From positions 180,985 through 244,984 of the forward strand of contig JADJCU010000006.1 in assembly GCA_016703065.1 (NCBI GenBank): DNA of 64,000 nucleotides, written 5' to 3'. Origin of the DNA: a bacterium (GTDB taxonomy: Bacteria; Electryoneota; RPQS01). The position numbers and the translations under genes are program-made. Each line of letters opens with the position of its first letter. Position 1 is the first letter of the stretch. The notes below the pieces were generated by a model, which made no database searches, had not been told where the DNA came from, and saw only the letters and a program-made list of their open reading frames with translations. Positions 36,751-44,241 of this stretch are shown here, in pieces.

Positions 36751-38151
36751 ATGATGGAGTCCCGTCGAGCATATCTCATGGGGATTGGCGGCATCGCGAT
36801 GGCGAATGTTGCTGTTCTGCTCAAGTCAGCAGGTTGGCATGTGACCGGCTCGGACCAAAACGTCTATGAACCTGCCGCGTCTATTCTTCGACGCGCTGGA
36901 ATTGACGTCAAGACTCCGTACGTGCCTGCGAACCTTCCGGAAGATCGAGACTCTATAGTCGTAGTCGGCAATGTCCAGTCGCGCGGCCACGTTGAGGTAG
37001 AAGAGGCGTTGCGCCGTAACCTGCGGCTTGAGTCTTTTCCCGGGCTGCTGCGGCGCACTCTGATGCAAGGGAAGCGTCGCATCGTGGTCGCGGGAACGCA
37101 TGGCAAGAGCACCATGACGGCCTGTGTCACCCACCTGCTGCGCGAAACAGATCAAGACCCTTCTTTTCTCATCGGCGCCGATCCGCTTGACATCGAATTC
37201 GGAGGCCACTATGGTTCCGGCGAGTCGTTTGTGATCGAAGGCGATGAATACGACAGCGCATTCTTTGACAAGCGTTCGAAGTTCCTCGATTACTTCCCGA
37301 CTGTTTTGCTGCTGGGCCGCGTAGAGCATGATCATCTTGACATCTTCCCGACAATGGAAGAGATGCTACTCTCCTTCCGCCGCGTTATCGCCGAGCTCCC
37401 TGACAACGGGGCGCTGATTGTTGCTGGCGACTATATTGCATCGGTTGAGCTCGCTTCTCATGCCCCATGTCAGGTTATTTGGGTAGGAGAGAGCCGATCA
37501 TCAGATTGGAGGATTTCCGCTCGCAACTTGCATCTGCCTTCCGGAGAGACGATCTTCGACTTTGCGTCGAATGCAATCGGCGCGCACAATCGCCTTAACG
37601 CCGCGATGGCCCTCGCGGCGACTGCCAGCTTCACGCAGGACGCGTCTGCGCTGTTCAATGCAGCAAAGACGTTCCGTGGCATTAAGCGGCGGCTTGAGCG
37701 TGTCTATGCGTCCGAGCTGTTAAACGTCTATGATGACTTCGCCCACCATCCGACAGCCGTTGCTGCGGCGATTAGCGCCCTCAGAGATCATCATGCGTCG
37801 GCGCAAGTGATCGCCGTCTTTGAGCCGCGTTCAAATACAGCCACACGAAACTTGTATCAACGCGAATTCACAGACGCGTTTGCCGGTGCGGATCACGTCG
37901 TGATTGGGAGCATCCATCGCAAAGAGAAGATTCCGCTCGAATTTCGGCTCGATCTTGACCTTATGATTGAGGAATTGCGCGCAAAGGGTCGCCATGCCGT
38001 CGCCTTGGACAACGGCGATATTCTGGACTACCTACTCGCACAGTGCGACGGACGTCCGCAGGTAATTCTATTCATGAGCAACGGCAGCTTTGACGGTGTC
38101 TGCCGCAGTTTTGTGTCCGCATTGGACTCAAAGAGACATATCACGGCCTAA
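36751..38151 (+). CDS. mpl: UDP-N-acetylmuramate:L-Ala-gamma-D-Glu-meso-DAP ligase (murein recycling)
   Basis: Mpl reattaches recovered murein tripeptide to UDP-MurNAc, returning it to peptidoglycan synthesis; this implies a DAP-type, recycling cell wall. It has the Mur-ligase order: an N-terminal Rossmann domain (YLMGIGGIAMANVAVLLK and HVTGSDQNVYEP), the ATP loop VVAGTHGKSTMTA, FVIEGDEYDSAFFD characteristic of Mpl over MurC, and the C-terminal YDDFAHHPTAV motif. The usual NNLEFDHADIF segment reads GRVEHDHLDIF, a moderate deviation. The start is ATG 36751, or 36754. Only seven bases separate the stop from tRNA-Sec. Confidence 0.9.
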   Translation: MMESRRAYLMGIGGIAMANVAVLLKSAGWHVTGSDQNVYEPAASILRRAGIDVKTPYVPANLPEDRDSIVVVGNVQSRGHVEVEEALRRNLRLESFPGLLRRTLMQGKRRIVVAGTHGKSTMTACVTHLLRETDQDPSFLIGADPLDIEFGGHYGSGESFVIEGDEYDSAFFDKRSKFLDYFPTVLLLGRVEHDHLDIFPTMEEMLLSFRRVIAELPDNGALIVAGDYIASVELASHAPCQVIWVGESRSSDWRISARNLHLPSGETIFDFASNAIGAHNRLNAAMALAATASFTQDASALFNAAKTFRGIKRRLERVYASELLNVYDDFAHHPTAVAAAISALRDHHASAQVIAVFEPRSNTATRNLYQREFTDAFAGADHVVIGSIHRKEKIPLEFRLDLDLMIEELRAKGRHAVALDNGDILDYLLAQCDGRPQVILFMSNGSFDGVCRSFVSALDSKRHITA

Positions 38152-38158
38152 TCGCCGT

Positions 38159-38254
38159 GGGGACGGATGGGGCACTGGTGGCTCTCGCGGTCTTCAAAAC
38201 CGTTTGCGTCCATGTAACACATGGATGGCTGGGTTCGATTCCCAGACGTTCCCG
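38159..38254 (+). tRNA. selC: tRNA-Sec(UCA)
   Basis: The gene has the features of selenocysteine tRNA. The anticodon loop CTTCAAA sits between CGGT and ACCG, giving anticodon UCA. A long variable arm (stem GTCCATGT with ACATGGAT around AACA-like loop) follows, then a T-arm with CTGGGTTCGATTCCCAG. The acceptor GGGGACG pairs with CGTTCCC (one G-T pair), extended toward the bacterial eight-pair form. Discriminator is G. At 96 bases the length is right. It serves the SelA and SelB encoded upstream. Confidence 0.95.
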
Positions 38255-38260
38255 CAAAGC

Positions 38261-38614
38261 ATGAACCGTCATCGTATTCACCTATTGCTCTCGCAGATCG
38301 CGGCCGCACTAATTGTGCTGGTCAACGTTTCGGCGTACCTGCCGTTCACTCATGATCATCATGAGTGCCGACGCAGTGTTTGTGAATGCAGTCGTCAGGC
38401 TGAACATTGGCATGCGGAGGAAAGCAACGAATGCGGCGAACTCTGTGCGGCGTGCCATTTCCTGACACATGTTGGCGTGGTCCCGGATGTTACTTACGCG
38501 TTCATTGCCACACCGTTTGTAGTATGCTCGGGCACTGAACCGGTACCAGTTGTTCTTCAGACCGAACGCCAAACAGCGCGAGGTCCTCCTGTGAGTTTGC
38601 AACTCTCAGCTTAA
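38261..38614 (+). CDS. His/Cys-rich membrane-anchored or exported hypothetical protein
   Basis: The ATG lies six bases after the last base of tRNA-Sec, so no normal ribosome site fits outside the tRNA. The 117-residue product has one hydrophobic N-terminal segment (LLLSQIAAALIVLVNVSAYL), then a metal-ligand-rich stretch: HDHHECRRSVCECSRQ, HWHAEE and ECGELCAACHFLTH. This looks like a small periplasmic metal-binding protein (DUF2946-like in layout), but I do not recognise a named family. It precedes a His-rich lipoprotein and a TonB receptor on the same strand. Confidence 0.6.
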   Translation: MNRHRIHLLLSQIAAALIVLVNVSAYLPFTHDHHECRRSVCECSRQAEHWHAEESNECGELCAACHFLTHVGVVPDVTYAFIATPFVVCSGTEPVPVVLQTERQTARGPPVSLQLSA

Positions 38615-38674
38615 ACGAGTACCGCCCACGCGCGGTGCGTTTGGTGTTGCAAATTGAAATCCCCAGGAGTTTTC

Positions 38675-39178
38675 ATGTTTTCCTTTGCTCTTCTGCGGAA
38701 ATCGCTTCCGCAGTTCGCTCTTGCGTTTCTCATACTTGCAGTTGGTTGTAGCGATGAGGAAGATAATCCAGCCGGCAATGACACAGACCATGCTGAAGCA
38801 TACGGCTGCGCGCTGGTTGTCGGAACAGACACACTCGCCATAGCTGATTCGTCAGCTGTAACGGGCGGCCTCGAGGTCACCGCTGGTGATACCCTCGGAC
38901 CCGTTGCGGTTTGGTTTCTTGACGAACACGGCGACTGGTTCCGCCCCGAGCATGATCATGTTGTCCCGCTCGATGATGAGACTCATGAACTCGATGTTCG
39001 CCTGACGGACACCAATCTCGCCTCGGTGCGCTTGGGTCATGAAATCTCCGAAGAACTTGAATGGGCGTTCTTTCTGGACGGTTCGCAGTCGGGCGCCACG
39101 ACGCTGCGGATCGCAATTCTCCATGAAGGACATGACGATTTTACTTCTGCGCTCATTCCCGTCGCAATCAATCCGTAA
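38675..39178 (+). CDS. His-rich lipoprotein, probable metal-binding
   Basis: The ATG at 38675 follows an AGGAG at a good distance, which decides the start over an upstream in-frame TTG. The signal peptide ends in a lipobox (LAVGC), followed by an acidic stretch (SDEEDNPAGNDTDHAEAYG). The mature protein of about 145 residues has several His/Asp/Glu clusters (FRPEHDHVVPLDDETHELD, and AILHEGHDD near the end), as expected for metal capture. The stop overlaps the TonB receptor ATG. No named family is recognised; a role beside the receptor in metal uptake is inference. Confidence 0.7.
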   Translation: MFSFALLRKSLPQFALAFLILAVGCSDEEDNPAGNDTDHAEAYGCALVVGTDTLAIADSSAVTGGLEVTAGDTLGPVAVWFLDEHGDWFRPEHDHVVPLDDETHELDVRLTDTNLASVRLGHEISEELEWAFFLDGSQSGATTLRIAILHEGHDDFTSALIPVAINP

Positions 39179-41374
39179 TGCCACGCCGCTTCTTTTGGTC
39201 CCGGCCAGCAGCAGTTTTGATGGTGCTGCTGGCCGGGAGCCTCTACGCTGCGCAGATTCACGGCGTTGTACGTGATTTGTCTTATGGTGAAGGAATTGGG
39301 TTCGCTGAAATTCAAATCATCGAACTGAAACGCGGCGTTGTCGCACACGCCGATGGTGAATATCATATCCCACGCCTGCCCGACGGTATGTTCACCGTGC
39401 GCGCTTCCCGGATCGGATACCACTCCCGCGAACTTGTCGTCACGCTCAAGGGTCTTGCGCCGCAACGGATCGACTTCCCGCTCGAACTCGATCACGTTAC
39501 CATGCCTGAGGTCGTTACCGAAACCCGTCGCGAACGACCCATGGCCGCACAATCCTTTGCGGTCGAAGGGCGTGAGCTGCAGGAACGCATGGCATCATCG
39601 GTGGCAGATGCGTTTGCGGGTGTCAATGGATTGACCGCGCGTACCATGGGACCTGCTCCGGCGCGACCTGTAGCACGTGGCATGAGTGGGGCGAGGCTGC
39701 TTGTACTGGAAGACGGTCGTCCGACCGGTGATCTCTCCGCGTCGTCCAGCGACTACGCTGTGGCGATCGATCCGCTGCTCGCCGAACGCATGACCTTGGT
39801 ACGCGGTCCGCGAGCTTACCATTTCGGTTCGAGTGTGATGAGTGGCGTAGTCAACGTCGAGCGCCGCCTTCTTCTTGGAACCGAACCGCATCGGCTCGCT
39901 GGTCGCGTGATGTTTCATGGTCAATCCGTTGATCAAAGTGCGGCCTCGAGTCTGACTCTGGCAGTCCCTGTCTCCGTTCTCGCCCTTCATGTCGAGGCAA
40001 GTGCAAAGCGATCAGGAGTCCTGCGCACGCCGGACAAAATTCTCCTGAATACTCAAGCGCAACTCGCATCCGGACGGCTTGGTGCAAGCATAGCAGAGCG
40101 ATGGGGGAATGCTGCCGTAAGCTATAACCGCTTTTCGACCGAATACGGGTTGCCCGGCGGATTCCTCGGTGCGCACCCGCAAGGTGTGTCGGTTGACCTG
40201 TTGCGGGAGCTCTTTCAATCTTCTGTATTGTGGCATGTCAAGCGAAGTCTAATAGAGGATATTCGCGCTGACTACATTTTCACGCGAGTTCATCAACGAG
40301 AGTACGAGGCGAGCGGAGCGCTCGGTGTCGAATTTGGCGTCCTGAACGATCGGTTTGGTGTTGAGCTTGAACTCGCGCCATTCGCAGGACTCCATGATGT
40401 CCGTGTTTCAGGCGACTTTTCGCTCCGCGATTACGAGACGGCAGCTTTCAGTTTCACCCCTGACAGCAGGCTACGAACATACGGAGTCGTGACCAGCGCC
40501 GCGCGCAGAGCCGGAAACTGGCAGCTCACAGCCGCGCTCCGCAGTGATCTTGCCGAACTCGCACCAGATTTCCAGGATACAAGCCGTGTAGTCGGGATTA
40601 TTCGTGACCGACGGTTTTCCGGTGCCAGTGGAGCGTTCCGCGGAGACCGCATTCTTAGCGATCATTGGAGTATTGGTTTGCAAGCTGCACGCAGTTTTCG
40701 CGCTCCCGAGATTGAAGAGTTGTATAGCGAAGGTCCACATCTCGCTGCTTATTCCTACGAAATCGGGAACCCCGACTTACCAGCGGAGCACGGATGGGGC
40801 CTCGAGACTGACGTCGAGTTTCACCTGTCAAGTTTATCAGCTACCGCGGCGGTCTTCTCTAACCGGTTTACGAGCTATATCTTCCCTCAGCCGACCGGTC
40901 GGCCGAGTGCCGTGCGCAACGATCTCGAACTCTATCAGTACAAAGCTGCTGACGCGCTGTTGTCCGGCGCCGAGTTGAGTTGCGAGTTATCATTCACAGA
41001 CACGGACGCTATCAACGGCAGTGTATCGTATGTGTCAGGGAATCTGCTTGGATTGGGAGCGCTTCCCGCTATGCCTCCGCTGTCAGGCAAGGTCGCTTAT
41101 GTCAAGCAGATTCGCGAGTGGCACATAGCATCGGAACTTACGGGTTCGTTATGTCAAAGAGAACTTGGGGAGTTTGAAAGACCAACAGCCGCCTATATGC
41201 GCGCCGACCTCGGTGCATCCCGCTATTGGACGTTGAGCCGGGCTCTTGTCATTCTGACGGTCTCTGCGAGAAATGTCTTAGATACACCTTACCGGAAATC
41301 ACCTGTCCCGCGTCAAATCTATTGCTCCTGAAGCGGGCCGAAATCTAAACGTAACGCTCTCCCTGCAATTCTGA
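39178..41374 (+). CDS. TonB-dependent outer-membrane receptor with N-terminal carboxypeptidase-regulatory-like domain (frameshift near 41302)
   Basis: After a signal peptide (ending LYAAQ) comes a CarboxypepD_reg-like domain (IHGVVRDLSYGEGIGFAEIQ, HADGEYHIPRLPDG) common in FCB receptors. The plug domain follows (AFAGVNGLTARTMGPAP, ARGMSGARLLVLEDGRPTGD, LAERMTLVRGPRAYHFGSS), then a beta barrel with typical RSFRAPEIEELYSEGP. Near 41302 one extra A shifts the frame; the corrected end is NHLSRVKSIAPEAGRNLNVT plus LSLQF, the aromatic-ended last strand required for barrel insertion, with a TGA at 41372. The substrate is unknown; His-rich neighbours suggest a metal such as zinc or copper. Confidence 0.87.
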
Positions 41375-41435
41375 TTCTTTGAAGTTATCCGGGTGGAATA
41401 CGTTGCGAACGCCCTGTCGGCCCGAACCCGAAAAC

Positions 41436-41464
41436 TTGACATTCCGCTCGAACTTGGTTAGCTT
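41436..41464 (+). promoter_or_regulatory. Promoter-like sequence upstream of pckG
   Basis: A perfect TTGACA (41436-41441) lies 17 bases before TAGCTT (41459-41464), which matches the -10 consensus at only three of six positions. It is in the 146-base gap before pckG, the only non-coding stretch there, with AT-rich sequence following. The leader would be about 50 bases. Confidence 0.45.
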
Positions 41465-41520
41465 ATTTACGTAACTGGTACTTTCTTTCACAATTCTATC
41501 TTATTGTTAGTGAGGAACTT

Positions 41521-43268
41521 ATGACTGGCAATTCCGCCGTCACGACGTGGGTCGACGAATGCGTGAAGCTCTGTAAACCGGACAAAGTCCATTGGTGTGA
41601 CGGCTCAGATGCTGAACGTGACATGCTCACAAAGATGCTCCTGGATCGAGGAGAGTTTCAAAGATTGAATGAGGCCAATTGGCCGAACTGTTATCTCTAT
41701 CGATCAGACCCGACCGACGTCGCGCGGACCGAAAAGGTCACCTATATCTGCTCTGAAAAGGAGTCAGACGCTGGCCCAACCAACAACTATCTGTCTCCCG
41801 CTCAGGCACAAACCGATATTTTGCCACGTTACGCGGGTGCGATGAAGGGCCGGACCATGTATGTGATCCCATATGTCATGGGACCACTTGGCAGTCCTTA
41901 CAGCAAAGTGGGTTTTCAGCTCACTGACTCCGCGTATGTCGTTCTGAACATGTTCATCATGGCCCGTGTTGGAAAGCGCGCCCTCGATCAATTGGGTAGT
42001 TCCGCGGACTTTGTCAAGGGGCTCCATTCGATCGGCGAACTGCTGCCTGAGACGCGGGCTATCTGCCATTTCCCAGAGCGAAACGAAATCTGGTCATTCG
42101 GCTCAGGCTACGGCGGAAATGCTTTGCTTGGAAAGAAGTGCCATGCTTTGCGAATAGCGTCAGCTCAAGCCCGCCGCGAAGGGTGGCTGGCTGAACATAT
42201 GTTGATTCTTGGCCTTGAGAACCCCGAAGGCAAAGTCTACTATATCGCCGCTGCTTTCCCCTCCGCGTGCGGCAAAACTAACCTCGCCATGGTTATCCCG
42301 CCAGCTGCTTTGAAAGGCTGGAGGACTTGGACCGTCGGCGACGATATTGCTTGGATGCGCTACGGTAAGGATGGGCGCCTTTATGCGATTAATCCGGAAG
42401 CCGGTTTCTTTGGTGTGGCTCCGGGTACCTCTGCGAAGACCAACTTGAACGCCCTCAAAACGGCCTCTGCGAATTCGATCTTCACGAACGTTGGCGTCGA
42501 TGAGAACCAGAACGTTTGGTGGGAGGGGCTTGGGCCTGCTCCCGCGAAGTTGACGGATTGGAAAGGCAACCCTTGGACGCCCGACAGCCCTGAAAAGGCC
42601 GCCCACCCCAATTCCCGTTTCACAACCCCGGCTTCGCAGTGCCCGTCGATTTCTCCGCATTGGGAAGATCCCGAAGGAGTGCCAATCTCGGCCATTCTCT
42701 TTGGCGGTCGGCGCGCAAGCCTCGTCCCGCTCGTAGTTGAGTCTACCTCGTGGAACAACGGCGTCCTGATCGGTGCGTCCATGGGCTCCGAAGCCACCGC
42801 TGCGGCTACAGATACCAAGGCTGGTACGATTCGCCACGACCCGATGGCCATGCTACCGTTCTGCGGCTATCACATGGGAGATTACTTCCAGCATTGGATC
42901 GATATGGGGAAGAAAGTCGCGAATCCGCCCAAAATCTACGGAGTTAACTGGTTTAGGCAGGATGAAAATGGCAAATTCCTGTGGCCGGGCTTTGGCGACA
43001 ACGTGCGCGTTTTGCAATGGATCATTGACAGAGTGGAGGGGAAGGGGGAGCCGTCGAAACCCCGCTTGGAAATATGCCTCGCCAACAAGACTTAAACCGC
43101 GAAGGCTTGGATTGTTCCGGTCCTTCACTTGATAAAATACTCACAGTAGACAAGCCGGCGTGGAAAGCCTCGTTCGACGAGACCCGCGAATACTTCAAGA
43201 TTTTTGGCGATCGCTTCCCGACTGCCCTGATGGACGAAGTCAGCGGACTTGAAAAACGCCTCAGCTGA
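41521..43268 (+). CDS. pckG: Phosphoenolpyruvate carboxykinase (GTP) (frameshift near 43060)
   Basis: This is the GTP-dependent PEPCK, which converts oxaloacetate to PEP in gluconeogenesis. Family marks are RTMYVIPYVMGPLGSPYSKV, SFGSGYGGNALLGKKC, the kinase-1a P-loop FPSACGKTN with the hyper-reactive Cys, and the metal-site WTVGDDIAWM. Further support is GVNWFRQDENGKFLWPGFGD, the nucleotide-binding segment. Near 43060 one missing A moves the frame; the corrected tail reads KTPLGNMPRQQDLNREGLD and ends YFKIFGDRFPTALMDEVSGL plus EKRLS. About 582 residues in all. A strong terminator follows. Confidence 0.95.
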
Positions 43269-43288
43269 TCGCCGGATAAACCTATCAG

Positions 43289-43323
43289 AGGGCCATCTGT
43301 CTAAACTGCAGATGGCCCTTTGT
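43289..43323 (+). terminator. Rho-independent terminator after pckG
   Basis: An 11-pair perfect stem (AGGGCCATCTG with CAGATGGCCCT) encloses a nine-base loop and is followed by TTT. It lies 20 bases past the pckG stop and directly before the ribosome site of the next gene. Confidence 0.8.
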
Positions 43324-43337
43324 ACTATGGAGGTAAT

Positions 43338-44165
43338 ATGAAGAAAACTCTGCTTTCTGTACTAATTGTCGCAGTTTGCGCTACATCTGGGTTCTCGGTG
43401 CCCAAGGTCGTGGTCTTTCCGTTCCAGCCTGTCATGGACACGACCTACAACATCTGGGGCGACCCGGTCAAAGTTCTGAACTACCAGCTTGCGCTTCAGA
43501 GTTTTCTGGTCTCCGATTTCGCCCAGAGCGTCGACGTTGAAGTCGAGAAAAGCGATTTGGCAGTGAAGACCGTGAATGAGGCGATCGAAATCGCACGACG
43601 CTCCGAGGCCGATTTCGCCGTGGTCGGCACCTTTGCCGAGCTTCCGACCGCAATACGGGGAGATGCGCAACTTGCCGATGTCGCGCTTGGTCAGGTACCG
43701 CGCGGTTACCAAGCGTCCTCAACGGCGTCGCGCTGGGAAGATCTCTCGGCGGTCGCAGACGATCTGGCTCAACAACTTCTCAGTTTCATTTCAGGTTCAT
43801 CAACCATTCGAAGCGAGTCTGCGAGTCGCTTGATTCTTGAGGGAGACCGCGTCGCTCTGGGCTATGATCCGGGAAACCAGCCGCATCTGGTTGTCGAAGT
43901 TAATTCACCCGCGCCGAAAATCACCCTCGGCGACGGCACACAGCTCAAGCGCTGCTCTGTCCGGGATCGATCACTCGCGGAAGGTACGCAGAACACGCAA
44001 ATCTGCTATGCTGGAGAGGTGTCCGCCGGAGAATTAACAGTTCAAATCGACCAGCGCGGCTACTACGGCCATTCAGAAACACTAAGTCTTTCACCGGGGA
44101 AGGTTTATCGTTTGGTGGTTGAACTCAACAAGATGTCCTTTCAGGCGGCGCCAGGCCGACCTTAA
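43338..44165 (+). CDS. Exported hypothetical protein, CsgG/GNA1162-like N-terminal fold suspected
   Basis: The ATG at 43338 has a GGAGG site and starts a signal peptide (KKTLLSVLIVAVCATSGFSV). The mature protein begins VPKVVVFPFQPVMDTTYN, like the start of periplasmic proteins that assemble from a FPF motif (CsgG, LpoB and similar). The middle has EIARRSEADFAVVGTFAELP, which fits that fold (a surface-exposed VVGT segment). The C-terminal third looks like a PEGA-type beta domain (GELTVQIDQRGYYGHSETLS). Function is unknown. It is bracketed by terminators, so it may be transcribed alone or by read-through from pckG. Confidence 0.65.
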   Translation: MKKTLLSVLIVAVCATSGFSVPKVVVFPFQPVMDTTYNIWGDPVKVLNYQLALQSFLVSDFAQSVDVEVEKSDLAVKTVNEAIEIARRSEADFAVVGTFAELPTAIRGDAQLADVALGQVPRGYQASSTASRWEDLSAVADDLAQQLLSFISGSSTIRSESASRLILEGDRVALGYDPGNQPHLVVEVNSPAPKITLGDGTQLKRCSVRDRSLAEGTQNTQICYAGEVSAGELTVQIDQRGYYGHSETLSLSPGKVYRLVVELNKMSFQAAPGRP

Positions 44166-44204
44166 ACACATAATGTTCCTTATGTGACTATTGGATTACG
44201 TAAG

Positions 44205-44226
44205 AGGCCGGCAACCCGGCCTTTTG
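44205..44226 (+). terminator. Rho-independent terminator
   Basis: A seven-pair stem AGGCCGG/CCGGCCT with a four-base loop is followed by TTTT. It ends the plus-strand unit just before the convergent leuS gene, whose stop is at 44242. Confidence 0.75.
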
Positions 44227-44241
44227 CTTTGTCCCTGCATA

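Noticed and set aside
1960..43080. Programmed ribosomal frameshifting in uvrC, rnc, plsX or pckG
   Set aside because: The shifts lack a shared slippery site and occur in genes with no history of recoding; an error explains all of them together.
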